A stretch of DNA of 64,000 nt. It comes from Algoriphagus locisalis (GTDB lineage Bacteria; Bacteroidota; Bacteroidia; Cytophagales; Cyclobacteriaceae). Shown one piece after another: positions 26,475-34,884 of the stretch (positions within the stretch are counted from its first letter, which is position 1; the number at the start of each line of letters is the position of its first letter). Location: NCBI RefSeq assembly GCF_900116615.1, contig NZ_FPBF01000007.1, positions 124,001-188,000 of the forward strand. Reading direction: 5' to 3'. The position numbers and the translations under genes were made by a program. The notes beneath the pieces were generated by a model. That model saw only the letters and a program-made list of their open reading frames with translations, was not told the DNA's origin and made no database searches.

Positions 26475-28310
26475 ATGAATATAAGAAGTAATACACGCGC
26501 AATAAAGATCCTATTGACGGGATTTGTACTAACCTTCACTTCAGCTTGTAACGAAGACTGGTTGGAACCCCAACCACTATCTTTCTACTCACCTGAAAAC
26601 ACCTATAACGAAGCAAGTGGACTCTGGGCAGCCTTAGTAGCATGTGAGAGAAATATGAGACATGAATATACCGGTGATGGCTCCCCTATTCTTACAGAAC
26701 ATATTTTCTCGGAGGTTGCTGTAGAAGGCACTACAGATAAGTCTGGTCCAGCACAGGACATGAACCTGCTTATAACACCAGATGCCAATCTTAATTCAAC
26801 TGATACTAACCGTATAGGATGGTATTGGTACGAAGGTTTTAAAGGTATTAAGTATGCAAACACAGTAGTCTCCAGAATCGATCAGCCACAGGATTATGAA
26901 TCTGAGGCAGAAAGAAACCACATTCTCGCTACCGCCTATTTTCATAGGTCACTACGCTACTATAGATTGACCCAGCAATTCGGTGATGTTCCACTAATCC
27001 TGGAAGAAATCGTGACTCCTAGACTTGACTTCTTTTCTACAGACAAAATGGTGATTTTGAGAAAGATGAAAGAAGACCTAGATTGGGGTGAGGAATGGAT
27101 GCCAGAGACAATAGACAGAGGTAGAGTTCCTAAAGGAGCTCTACAACATTTGTTGATCAAAATCAACCTTGCCCTTGGTGAGTTTCAGGATGCACTTGCT
27201 GTTGCAAACAGACTTATTGATTCAGGACCATATGCCTTGATGCAGAATAGATTTGGAGTGGATGCTGGTGATCCTACCAAAAATGTGATTTGGGATCTTC
27301 ACCGAGCAGAAAACAAATCCATAAATACTAATACTGAAGCCATCCTTTTGGTAATGGATAGAGTAAATGTAGATGGAAGTTCGGGAGGTATCATTTCTAT
27401 GAGAAATGCGGTTCCTTTCTGGGGATCCAATATTAACACTCCGGCTGGAAACAAAGGAACTTCTGATTTAGCCAATTTAGCAATTGATCAAGTTGGCAAC
27501 TTCGGTAGAGGAATCAGAAGATTGAGAGGAACTTGGTATCACCAAAGCATGATTTGGGATGATGAAAATGACCTAAGACATGCTCCCGGGAACTGGATGA
27601 ATATGACAGACCTAGTATATAATAATCCTGGAATCAACGGAACAGACCCTTACTATGGTGAAAATCTAGAATTTAGAAACGCCGATGGAGTAGTTATTGT
27701 AGTTGATACTATCAGGAGTTGGTTCTCTTGGCCACATTACAAACTCTATGTACCAGATCCTCTTCGTGTACAGCCTCAGGGAGGGCAGACTGATTGGTAT
27801 ATTTTCAGATTGGCAGAATCTTATTTGTTGAGAGCTGAAGCTAAATTCTGGCTAGACGATCTTGCCGGTGCTGCAGAAGATATTAATGCAGTGAGAACTA
27901 GAGCAGGTGCTGCTCCTTACACAGCTAGTGATATCAATATCGGAACAATTCTAGACGAAAGGGCAAGAGAACTCTACTACGAGGAACCTAGGAAAACTGA
28001 GTTGACTAGAATTGCCAGAATATTTGCAATGACTGGAAAAACAGCTTACAACGGTAAATCTTATAGCGAGTCAAATTTCTCTCAGGATAACTTCTACTAC
28101 GATAGAATCATGGAGGTAACGGACTATTACAACAAAGGTGTATTCACCAGACATGGTGATACTTACACCCTTAGCCCTTACCATGTGCTGTGGCCTATTC
28201 CTCAGAATGCCATCAACTCAAATACCAAAGGTCACCTCAATCAAAATGAGGGTTACTATGGTTTTGAAAACAACATACCTCCTCTTACTACCATAGAAAC
28301 GGAGGAGTAA
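26475..28310 (+). CDS. SusD/RagB-family outer-membrane lipoprotein 2
   Basis: A 611-residue SusD-family lipoprotein with lipobox TSAC (Cys25) followed by NEDWLEPQPL. Family segments include HILATAYFHRSLRYYRLTQQ, RLAESYLLRAEAKFWLDD and a C-terminal LWPIPQNAINSN. It binds glycan and caps SusC2. At 611 residues it is longer than SusD1, and a large loop region (about 300-420) differs, consistent with another ligand. The unit ends at a strong terminator. Confidence 0.94.
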   Translation: MNIRSNTRAIKILLTGFVLTFTSACNEDWLEPQPLSFYSPENTYNEASGLWAALVACERNMRHEYTGDGSPILTEHIFSEVAVEGTTDKSGPAQDMNLLITPDANLNSTDTNRIGWYWYEGFKGIKYANTVVSRIDQPQDYESEAERNHILATAYFHRSLRYYRLTQQFGDVPLILEEIVTPRLDFFSTDKMVILRKMKEDLDWGEEWMPETIDRGRVPKGALQHLLIKINLALGEFQDALAVANRLIDSGPYALMQNRFGVDAGDPTKNVIWDLHRAENKSINTNTEAILLVMDRVNVDGSSGGIISMRNAVPFWGSNINTPAGNKGTSDLANLAIDQVGNFGRGIRRLRGTWYHQSMIWDDENDLRHAPGNWMNMTDLVYNNPGINGTDPYYGENLEFRNADGVVIVVDTIRSWFSWPHYKLYVPDPLRVQPQGGQTDWYIFRLAESYLLRAEAKFWLDDLAGAAEDINAVRTRAGAAPYTASDINIGTILDERARELYYEEPRKTELTRIARIFAMTGKTAYNGKSYSESNFSQDNFYYDRIMEVTDYYNKGVFTRHGDTYTLSPYHVLWPIPQNAINSNTKGHLNQNEGYYGFENNIPPLTTIETEE

Positions 28311-28333
28311 TCAGAAATTAAAATCTAGTTAAC

Positions 28334-28368
28334 GAAGGCCAATTGAATCAATTGGTCTTCTTTTTTTT
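28334..28368 (+). terminator. Intrinsic terminator of susCD2
   Basis: GAAGGCCAATTG (28334-28345) pairs with CAATTGGTCTTC (28349-28360) with one G-T wobble and an AAT loop, followed by eight T. Confidence 0.92.
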
Positions 28369-28383
28369 AACTGTTTCATTCAG

Positions 28384-28412
28384 AAAAAAAGCTACTCCAA
28401 AGCTGAAGTAGC
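28384..28412 (-). terminator. Intrinsic terminator of lacI (minus strand)
   Basis: On the minus strand, GCTACT (28412-28407) pairs with AGTAGC (28396-28391) around a 10-base loop, followed by seven T (28390-28384). It lies just past the lacI stop codon. Confidence 0.75.
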
Positions 28413-28438
28413 ATCTAACAATATAAATCCCTGACTAG

Positions 28439-29461
28439 CTAATCCTGACAGGTTGACTCCCTAATCGTGATTTTAGATGGGATAGTAATCACCTGATCTA
28501 TTAAATCATAGTGATTTGGCTTCGTTAATTTTTTGATTAACAACTTCGCACACTCATAGCCTATGGTCAAAGCTGGCTGGGTGATCGTTGTCAATGCAGG
28601 GTTTAGAAGACTAGCTGTCGATGCATTGGAAAAGCTAATCAACTTCAAATCGTATGGAATTCTCAAATCTGTTCTTTTTACTGCATGATAGGTAGCAAAA
28701 GCTAATTTTTCCACCGAAGATAAAATCCCATCTGGTCTGTTTGGAGATAAAAGCAACTCCTCTATCAACTTTACATTAGTCTCTTCCTCATGGCAGCATT
28801 GTACGATCATCGAAGGTTGCAGTTCCCAACCTTCACTTGTGATAGCATCCTGAAAACCCCTTTGCCGCTCCTTGCTGATAGATAAGTCCTTCCCCAACGT
28901 AAGAAAAGCGATTTTTTTGCATCCCTGCTGAATCAGATGCTTTGTCCCTTCAAAAGTACTTTCGTAATCATTTGTGATGAATTTCGTAGTTGGGATTTCC
29001 GGACTGACACGATCAAAAAATATGATGGGAAGACCTCTGTTATGTAATTTCTGCAAATGTGATGAGTCTTTGGTTTGGCTTGTCACGGACATGGCAATAG
29101 CATCCGCTCTTCCATTCAGCAATAAATTGACAATTTTCATTTCCCTCTCCAAATCCTCATGGGTATTATAAATCAAAAGATGATAGCCGTGTTCCTGCGC
29201 AACTTCTTCTATACCATCCATCACCTGAGCAAAAAAACTGTTGATACGTTCCGGGATGATTACAGCAATAGTTTTACTCTTATTTTCGCGCAAACTCCGT
29301 GCAAATGGGTTGGCATGGTAATTCAGCTTTTCAGCCATACTAATCACCTTCTTTTTCGTCGCTTCTGATATTTCGTAACTATCATTCAAAGCCCGAGAAA
29401 CGGTGGATGGTGCAAGTTTAAGTTCCGCAGCTAATTCTTTTAAACTAATTCCTGAAGCCAT
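28439..29461 (-). CDS. LacI-family transcriptional regulator
   Basis: A 340-residue LacI/PurR-type regulator. An N-terminal helix-turn-helix (SLKELAAELKLAPSTVSRALN) and hinge helix (LNYHANPFARSLRENKS) precede a periplasmic-binding-protein-like effector domain starting IAVIIPERINSFFAQVMDGI. The effector is unknown; a uronate or a pathway intermediate is plausible from the divergent uxaC. Four operator-like palindromes with a central CG (14802, 17992, 23220, 29545) fit control of the DUF1080/oxidoreductase pair, both susCD pairs and itself. It is transcribed against the flow of the locus and has its own terminator. Confidence 0.93.
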   Translation of the reverse strand: MASGISLKELAAELKLAPSTVSRALNDSYEISEATKKKVISMAEKLNYHANPFARSLRENKSKTIAVIIPERINSFFAQVMDGIEEVAQEHGYHLLIYNTHEDLEREMKIVNLLLNGRADAIAMSVTSQTKDSSHLQKLHNRGLPIIFFDRVSPEIPTTKFITNDYESTFEGTKHLIQQGCKKIAFLTLGKDLSISKERQRGFQDAITSEGWELQPSMIVQCCHEEETNVKLIEELLLSPNRPDGILSSVEKLAFATYHAVKRTDLRIPYDLKLISFSNASTASLLNPALTTITQPALTIGYECAKLLIKKLTKPNHYDLIDQVITIPSKITIRESTCQD

Positions 29462-29544
29462 GGTACATAGGGTAAATTGGGTTGTAAAATATGCGCAAAG
29501 TACAAATGAATGCGCTTATAAAGTTAACACCGCCTGCATAATTT

Positions 29545-29558
29545 CGAAATCGTTTCCG
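29545..29558. promoter_or_regulatory. LacI-type operator D between lacI and uxaC
   Basis: CGAAATCGTTTCCG matches operator C (CGAAATCGATTGCG) at 12 of 14 positions and keeps the central TCG. It lies in the 176-bp divergent promoter region, 83 bp from lacI and 79 bp from uxaC, so it could give autoregulation and uxaC control together. It is the weakest of the four sites. Confidence 0.5.
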
Positions 29559-29637
29559 CATTTTATTAGCTATTTCCATCTGATTCGAGGTATTTTTAAG
29601 TCATTAAAAAGTTGTGGAAAATTAGCCTAAATAACCG

Positions 29638-31077
29638 ATGCCCTATTCAACAACGAAATCTTCATTTCTATCTGATGATTTCCTTTTGCAAAATGATTTT
29701 GCCAAAATCCTTTACCATCAATATGCCAAGGACTTACCTATCATAGATTACCATAATCACTTACCTCCCACGGAAATTAACGCTAACCGAAAGTTTGAGA
29801 ATATATCAAAAATCTGGTTGGCGGGTGATCACTACAAATGGCGGGCGATGCGGACCTTTGGCATCAATGAGAAATTTATCACTGGAGAGGCCTCAGATGA
29901 AGAGAAATTTAAAAGCTGGGCCAAAACACTACCCTATACGCTTAGGAACCCATTGTATCACTGGTCTCACCTAGAGCTGAAACGATATTTTGGTTTTGAC
30001 GAATTACTTTCTGAGTCAAACGCCGCTGAGGTTTACAAGCACTGCAATACCATTTTGGAGCAGGACTCCTACTCTACTCAGGGTCTTTTGGCACAGATGA
30101 AAGTGGAAGTGGTCTGCTCTACTGACGACCCGATAGATTCCTTGGATCAGCATGTTTCCTTTCACAAAAAAGGGAAAGATCTCGGCATGTATCCAGCTTT
30201 CCGGCCGGATAAAGCCTATGCTGTAGAAAATCCAACTAACTACAAAGCTTATATTTCCAGCTTGAGCGACAGAGTTGGATTTGAAATTAATTCATTTGAC
30301 AAATTGCTGGAAGCATTGAGCAATAGAATTGATTACTTCCATGAGCGGGGCTGCAGACTTTCGGATCATGGTCTTGAGCAATTGTACTTCTTTAACTCAG
30401 ACGCTTACTCCATAGACTCCATATTTTCAGCAGTTCTTTCAGGAGATATTTTAGCCACTGAAAAAGTGAATTTCTTCAAATACACTACGCTATTGGCATT
30501 GTGCAAAATGTATCATGCCAAAGGCTGGGTGCAGCAATTCCACCTAGGTGCACTGCGAAATACCAATGAACGATCCCTTAGAATTCTGGGGCCAGATACA
30601 GGATATGATTCTATCGGAGATTTTGACCAGGCCAAAGCCATGTCTGGATTCTTTAACGCACTAAATTCCGATGATCAGCTTACCAAAACGGTGATCTACA
30701 ACCTTAATCCCCGTGACAATGAGGTTTTTGCAACAATGATCGGCAACTACAACGATGGATCTGTGCGAGGCAAGATCCAGTTTGGATCAGGTTGGTGGTA
30801 TCTCGATCAGAAGGATGGTATGGAAAAACAGATTAACACCTTGTCAAACATGGGACTTATTAGCTGCTTCATCGGAATGCTAACGGACTCCCGAAGTTTC
30901 CTTTCTTTTCCACGGCACGAATACTTCAGAAGAATACTATGTAATCTTTTTGGACAGGATGTAGCCAATGGTGAGCTTCCTTGGGACGAAAAATGGCTCG
31001 GTGGTATCATTTCTGATATTTGTTACCACAATGCCAAAAACTATTTCAACTTCAGTCCAAAAAACATTCAAGTCTAA
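29638..31077 (+). CDS. uxaC: Glucuronate/galacturonate isomerase
   Basis: A 479-residue uronate isomerase of the amidohydrolase-like superfamily. It converts D-glucuronate to D-fructuronate or D-galacturonate to D-tagaturonate in the cytosol. Markers are LPIIDYHNHLPP near the N terminus with the metal-binding HxH, CSTDDPIDSLDQH, VQQFHLGALRNTN and KIQFGSGWWYLDQ. Length is typical (about 470). It heads the catabolic operon uxaC-uxuB-uxuA. Because the next gene is a fructuronate reductase rather than a tagaturonate reductase, the glucuronate branch is indicated. Confidence 0.95.
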   Translation: MPYSTTKSSFLSDDFLLQNDFAKILYHQYAKDLPIIDYHNHLPPTEINANRKFENISKIWLAGDHYKWRAMRTFGINEKFITGEASDEEKFKSWAKTLPYTLRNPLYHWSHLELKRYFGFDELLSESNAAEVYKHCNTILEQDSYSTQGLLAQMKVEVVCSTDDPIDSLDQHVSFHKKGKDLGMYPAFRPDKAYAVENPTNYKAYISSLSDRVGFEINSFDKLLEALSNRIDYFHERGCRLSDHGLEQLYFFNSDAYSIDSIFSAVLSGDILATEKVNFFKYTTLLALCKMYHAKGWVQQFHLGALRNTNERSLRILGPDTGYDSIGDFDQAKAMSGFFNALNSDDQLTKTVIYNLNPRDNEVFATMIGNYNDGSVRGKIQFGSGWWYLDQKDGMEKQINTLSNMGLISCFIGMLTDSRSFLSFPRHEYFRRILCNLFGQDVANGELPWDEKWLGGIISDICYHNAKNYFNFSPKNIQV

Positions 31078-31079
31078 TT

Positions 31080-31898
31080 ATGAGCAGTTCACTATTCTCT
31101 CTCAAAGGAAAAAAAATAGCCTTCTCCGGAGCCACTGGAGTTCTAGGCACATCCATGAGTTTATACCTGGCCCAAGAAGGAGCAGAAGTGCTAATTCTGG
31201 GAAGAACTCCCACCAAAATTGAGGAGTTGGTAAAAGAAATTCAAGCAAAGGGAGGCAAAGCCTATGGTTATATCTGTGATGTAACTGACGAAGCTAGTAT
31301 CCAATCAGCTGCTGATCAGATCGAAAAAGAGCACGGTTATATTGACACACTGATCAATGCTGCTGGTGGAAATATGCCGGGAGCAGTGATCACGCCAGAC
31401 AAAACGATTAAGGATTTGGAATTGGATGCTTTACGCAAAGTAATGGATCTCAACTACCTAGGAACAGCTATTCCTAGCAAGATTCTGCTTCCCCTTATGT
31501 TGAAAAACGGTAAAGGAAACATCCTAAATATCAGCTCCATGGCTGCTTCCAGGCCTATGACAAGAGTAATGGGCTATGCATCAGCCAAAGCAGCAATAGA
31601 TAACTTCACCAAATTCCTTTCTGTAGAACTTTGTGCTAAGCATGGTCCAGAATTCAGAGTAAATGCAATAGCACCTGGATTCTTCCTAACTGAGCAAAAC
31701 AGAACTTTACTCACTGAGTCCGACGGAAGTTTGACTGGAAGAGGAAACCAAATCATCACACATACACCAATGGCCCGATTCGGAAAACCTGAAGATCTAA
31801 ACGGAGCGCTTCACTGGCTTTGCTCAGATGCTTCTGAATTTGTAACAGGAACTATCGTAGCAGTAGATGGTGGCTTCAGTGCATATTCCGGTGTTTAA
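31080..31898 (+). CDS. uxuB: SDR-family D-mannonate oxidoreductase (fructuronate reductase)
   Basis: A 272-residue short-chain dehydrogenase. The cofactor motif GATGVLG lies at 17-23, the catalytic triad is Ser153, Tyr166 and Lys170 (SSMAASRP, GYASAKAA). NAAGGNMPGAV, APGFFLTEQNRTLLTE and HTPMARFG are hallmark segments of SDR-type fructuronate reductases such as B. subtilis UxuB. It reduces D-fructuronate to D-mannonate with NAD(P)H. The ATG at 31080, two bases after the uxaC stop, starts MSSSLFSLKGKK; an upstream in-frame start would overlap uxaC by 58 bases and is less likely. Confidence 0.9.
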   Translation: MSSSLFSLKGKKIAFSGATGVLGTSMSLYLAQEGAEVLILGRTPTKIEELVKEIQAKGGKAYGYICDVTDEASIQSAADQIEKEHGYIDTLINAAGGNMPGAVITPDKTIKDLELDALRKVMDLNYLGTAIPSKILLPLMLKNGKGNILNISSMAASRPMTRVMGYASAKAAIDNFTKFLSVELCAKHGPEFRVNAIAPGFFLTEQNRTLLTESDGSLTGRGNQIITHTPMARFGKPEDLNGALHWLCSDASEFVTGTIVAVDGGFSAYSGV

Positions 31899-31906
31899 GA
31901 ATTTCC

Positions 31907-31948
31907 GACTTGAGGATTGAACATTTAATTTGATTATTGATAATTTAC
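31907..31948. repeat. Weak heptad-periodic spacer between uxuB and uxuA
   Basis: GACTTGA, GGATTGA, ACATTTA, ATTTGAT, TATTGAT, AATTTAC follow one another at 7-base spacing. The similarity among units is weaker than in the spacers at 13478 and 38234, so this may be chance. Confidence 0.3.
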
Positions 31949-31958
31949 CTAAAATAAT

Positions 31959-33134
31959 ATGACCTATAAAATGGAGCAAACCATGCGTTGGTACGGCCCA
32001 AATGACCCGGTGAGTTTAAGGGATATTCTTCAGGCTGGAGCGACAGGAATAGTGACGGCCCTGCATCATATCCCAAACGGAGAAACTTGGTCAAGAGAAG
32101 AAATCAAAAAGCGTAAAGACATCATCGAGGCAGCAGGCCTGACTTGGTCAGTTGTAGAGTCTGTACCTGTACATGAGGTCATTAAGACCCGATCAGGAAA
32201 TTACCTACAGGTAATCGAAAACTATAAGGAAACCCTTCGAAATCTTGCTGCTGAAGGCATTTACACAGTTTGCTATAATTTCATGCCTATTCTGGATTGG
32301 ACTAGAACGGACCTTGAATTCGAACTTCCTAATGGTGTGAAAGCCCTGCTTTATGAGAAAAAAGCAGTTCAGGCATTTGACCTTTTCATCTTGGAAAGAC
32401 CAGAAGCAAAAGCTGAATACTCAGAAGAAGAATATGCTGAAGTGAAAGCTTACTATGAAGCCTTATCTCCTGCCAAGCATAAAATGATCTTCGACAATAT
32501 CCTCAAAGGCCTGCCAGGTTCTGAGATTGGATACACATTGGAAGAGTTCAAAACAATGCTAGCAACCTACGACGGAATCGACGCTGCTAAGCTTGCTGAC
32601 CATTTGAGATTGTTCCTTGATGCCATCGTACCTGTAGCGGAAGAAAATGGCATGTGCGTGGCCATTCATCCGGATGACCCTCCATTCCCACTTTTTGGGC
32701 TTCCTCGTATCATGAGTACAGCAGACGATGCTCGTAGAATCCTGAGAGATCAGCCTAGCCCTGCTAATGGTTTGACTTTCTGCACTGGCTCATTTGGAGT
32801 TCGTGCAGACAATGATCTACCAGCCATGGTAAAGGAGTTTGGAGATCATATTCATTTCATCCATTTGCGAAGCACGAAAAGAGACGAAAACGGTAATTTC
32901 TTTGAGGACAATCACTTGGAAGGAAATGTACCTATGGTCGCCGTGATCGATGAAATCATCCAAGTGCAGCAAAAGCGAGGCAAAAGCCTACCGATGCGCC
33001 CAGATCATGGACACTTGATGTTAGATGATCTAACCAAAAAAACGAACCCAGGCTATTCTGCAATCGGAAGATTGAAAGGGCTGGCGGAAATAAGAGGTGT
33101 GGAAGCAGCATTGCTTTACAGCCAAAAAAAATGA
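31959..33134 (+). CDS. uxuA: D-mannonate dehydratase
   Basis: A 391-residue UxuA-type dehydratase with a TIM-barrel fold. It converts D-mannonate to 2-keto-3-deoxy-D-gluconate. Signature segments are MRWYGPNDPVSLRDI, GIVTALHHIPNGETW, VAIHPDDPPFPLFGLPRIM, FCTGSFGVR, IHFIHLRSTKRD and MRPDHGHLMLDD, which supply the metal and active-site residues. Length is standard. It completes the three-step glucuronate route; KDG kinase and aldolase are not in the window. An alternative ATG at 31971 (MEQTMRW) is possible. The stop overlaps the next gene as ATGA. Confidence 0.95.
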   Translation: MTYKMEQTMRWYGPNDPVSLRDILQAGATGIVTALHHIPNGETWSREEIKKRKDIIEAAGLTWSVVESVPVHEVIKTRSGNYLQVIENYKETLRNLAAEGIYTVCYNFMPILDWTRTDLEFELPNGVKALLYEKKAVQAFDLFILERPEAKAEYSEEEYAEVKAYYEALSPAKHKMIFDNILKGLPGSEIGYTLEEFKTMLATYDGIDAAKLADHLRLFLDAIVPVAEENGMCVAIHPDDPPFPLFGLPRIMSTADDARRILRDQPSPANGLTFCTGSFGVRADNDLPAMVKEFGDHIHFIHLRSTKRDENGNFFEDNHLEGNVPMVAVIDEIIQVQQKRGKSLPMRPDHGHLMLDDLTKKTNPGYSAIGRLKGLAEIRGVEAALLYSQKK

Positions 33135-33685
33135 CAGAAAAAGAGAAAATGCTAGCTGGCCAACTCTACCAAGCCGGAGATCCGGAGTTGGTAGCAGAGC
33201 GCTTGAAAGCTAGGAAATTGGTGAAAACCTTCAATGATTCAGATCCTGAGGATACCGAGTTTCGGGTTTCTCAGATTCGGAAAATCTTTGGAAAGGCCGG
33301 TAAAAACCTTTGGGTTGAGCCTCCATTCTACTGCGACTACGGCTATAATATTGAAGTTGGAGATGATGTATTCTTCAACTTCAATTGCGTAGTTCTAGAT
33401 GTGGTAAAAGTTACCCTCGGGGATAGAGTCTTTGTTGCACCCAATGTTCAGTTTTACCCAGCCACTCATCCACTTGATCCTGTCCAAAGAGGAGAAATGT
33501 GGGAATATGGAAAGCAAATTACGATTGGAAATGACGTTTGGATAGGTGGATCAGCTGTGATCTGTCCTGGCGTTAGCATAGCTGACCGGACGGTAGTTGG
33601 AGCTGGAGCTGTGGTCACCAAGAGCTTTCCTGCAGATGTATTGATAGGTGGTAATCCAGCTAAAATTATTAAGCACCTAGTTTAA
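33131..33685 (+). CDS. Maltose/galactoside-type sugar O-acetyltransferase
   Basis: A 184-residue left-handed beta-helix acetyltransferase of the Maa/LacA/NodL family. Visible are KEKMLAGQLYQAGDPELVAER, FYCDYGYNIEVGDDVFFN, the catalytic-His region YPATHPLDP, and hexapeptide repeats such as ITIGNDVWIGGSAVICPGV. It transfers acetyl from acetyl-CoA to a sugar hydroxyl. The start overlaps the uxuA stop by four bases, so it belongs to the uronate operon. Its role may be detoxification of non-metabolisable sugars, as proposed for LacA; the acceptor is unknown. Confidence 0.9.
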   Translation: MTEKEKMLAGQLYQAGDPELVAERLKARKLVKTFNDSDPEDTEFRVSQIRKIFGKAGKNLWVEPPFYCDYGYNIEVGDDVFFNFNCVVLDVVKVTLGDRVFVAPNVQFYPATHPLDPVQRGEMWEYGKQITIGNDVWIGGSAVICPGVSIADRTVVGAGAVVTKSFPADVLIGGNPAKIIKHLV

Positions 33686-33742
33686 TACCCTTTCTGATTC
33701 CTCTTCCTGTTTACATTTCCTTTTTATTGAATAACATTTGCT

Positions 33743-33750
33743 TATTTTTG
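33743..33750 (+). promoter_or_regulatory. Candidate -7 element upstream of the UDP-glucuronate decarboxylase gene
   Basis: TATTTTTG is an exact TAnnTTTG match, 151 bp before the gene. No clear -33 TTTG lies 19-20 bp upstream, so the call is tentative. Confidence 0.35.
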
Positions 33751-33820
33751 GGCACAATTGTTTTTAACCCTTTTGTTTTAAGTTAATGAAATCGAGCCTA
33801 CCTAAAGGAGGCAGACAGGC

Positions 33821-33904
33821 ATGACGAAAACGTCAAACACGCATATAGTTATAATGCAGGCGAGATTCCATATGGCCTTTAAAAGACAAATTATAATCAT
33901 ATGA
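33821..33904 (+). CDS. Possible 27-codon leader ORF coupled to the decarboxylase gene
   Basis: ATG at 33821 opens a 27-codon frame (MTKTSNTHIVIMQARF...) whose TGA stop (33902-33904) overlaps the ATG of the next gene as ATGA. AAAGGAGG at 33804-33811, 9 bases before the ATG, is a consensus Shine-Dalgarno sequence, which is rare in Bacteroidota. No homologue is recognised. The GCCTACCT/AGGAGGC stretch around the site can also form a small hairpin, so it may be an intergenic repeat fragment rather than a gene. Confidence 0.3.
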   Translation: MTKTSNTHIVIMQARFHMAFKRQIIII

Positions 33905-34833
33905 AACGAGTATTAGTAAGCGGTGGCGGCGGATTTCTAGGCAGCCATCTTTGTGATAGGCTTCTGAAAGAAGGAAATGAAGTTCTTTGTGTTGATAATT
34001 TTTTTACCGGAAACAGAAGAAATATCCATCACCTGCTTGACAACAAGAATTTTGAATTGCTTCGGCATGACATCACTCATCCACTCTTTGTAGAAGTAGA
34101 TGAGATCTATAATTTAGCCTGTCCAGCCTCTCCTATTCACTATCAGTTTGACCCAGTTCAGACTACCAAAACTTCGGTAATCGGAGCGATGAATATGCTA
34201 GGTTTGGCAAAGCGGTTGAAAATCAAAATTCTTCAGGCAAGTACCTCTGAAATCTATGGTGATCCTGAGGTTCATCCTCAGCCAGAAAGCTACAAGGGAA
34301 GTGTAAACACACTTGGCCCGCGTGCCTGCTATGATGAAGGAAAAAGATGTGCAGAAACGCTCTTCTTCGATTATCACCGTCAGCATAAAGTTGCGATAAA
34401 GGTCATGCGTATTTTCAATACCTATGGCCCCAGAATGCATCCAAACGATGGTCGCGTAGTGAGTAACTTCATCGTTCAAGCACTTCAAGGAAAAGACATC
34501 ACTATGTATGGAGATGGTATGCAAACGCGCTCCTTCTGCTACGTGGATGATAACATTGAAGGAATGTATCGTCTAATGAATAGCCGTGACGGATTCACCG
34601 GACCTGTGAACATTGGCAACCCTGGGGAATTCACCATGCTGGAACTAGCTCAGCAAATTATTGAACTCACAAACAGTAAGAGTAAAATCATCTTCTTACC
34701 ACTTCCGCAGGATGATCCCATGCAGAGAAGACCAGTGATTGAACTTGCGAAAAAAGAACTTGATTGGGAACCTACTATTAACCTTAGAGAGGGATTGACC
34801 AAAACGATCGAATACTTTGAATCAGTAATCTGA
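33901..34833 (+). CDS. UDP-glucuronate decarboxylase (UDP-xylose synthase)
   Basis: A 310-residue extended short-chain dehydrogenase of the UXS type. The NAD motif GGGGFLGSH lies at 8-16, ACPASPIHYQFDPVQTTKTSV is diagnostic, the catalytic residues are Glu117 in STSEIYG and Tyr144/Lys148 in CYDEGKRC, and NTYGPRMHPNDGRVVSNF and MQTRSFCYVDD follow. It oxidises and decarboxylates UDP-glucuronate to UDP-xylose for surface glycan synthesis. Its location between uronate catabolism and sulfatases is notable because it works on the activated form of the same sugar, but it is anabolic. A possible short leader ORF overlaps the start. Confidence 0.9.
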   Translation: MKRVLVSGGGGFLGSHLCDRLLKEGNEVLCVDNFFTGNRRNIHHLLDNKNFELLRHDITHPLFVEVDEIYNLACPASPIHYQFDPVQTTKTSVIGAMNMLGLAKRLKIKILQASTSEIYGDPEVHPQPESYKGSVNTLGPRACYDEGKRCAETLFFDYHRQHKVAIKVMRIFNTYGPRMHPNDGRVVSNFIVQALQGKDITMYGDGMQTRSFCYVDDNIEGMYRLMNSRDGFTGPVNIGNPGEFTMLELAQQIIELTNSKSKIIFLPLPQDDPMQRRPVIELAKKELDWEPTINLREGLTKTIEYFESVI

Positions 34834-34850
34834 GAAAGCCATCAATCAAA

Positions 34851-34884
34851 CTAGAAAAAGCCATCTTTTGATGGCTTTTTCTAG
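34851..34884. terminator. Bidirectional terminator between decarboxylase and sulfatase genes
   Basis: CTAGAAAAAGCCATC (34851-34865) pairs perfectly over 15 bp with GATGGCTTTTTCTAG (34870-34884) around TTTT. The A/T tracts work in both directions. The stop codon of the minus-strand sulfatase (34881-34883) is inside the stem. Confidence 0.9.

Noticed and set aside
18154..28310. Recent tandem duplication of susCD
   Set aside because: The N-terminal domains are alike, but barrels and SusD partners diverge strongly, and the promoter regions differ; they are old paralogues or separate acquisitions.
33788..33800. GAAATCGAGCC half-match to the LacI operator upstream of the decarboxylase gene
   Set aside because: Only the left half matches; the right arm is absent.
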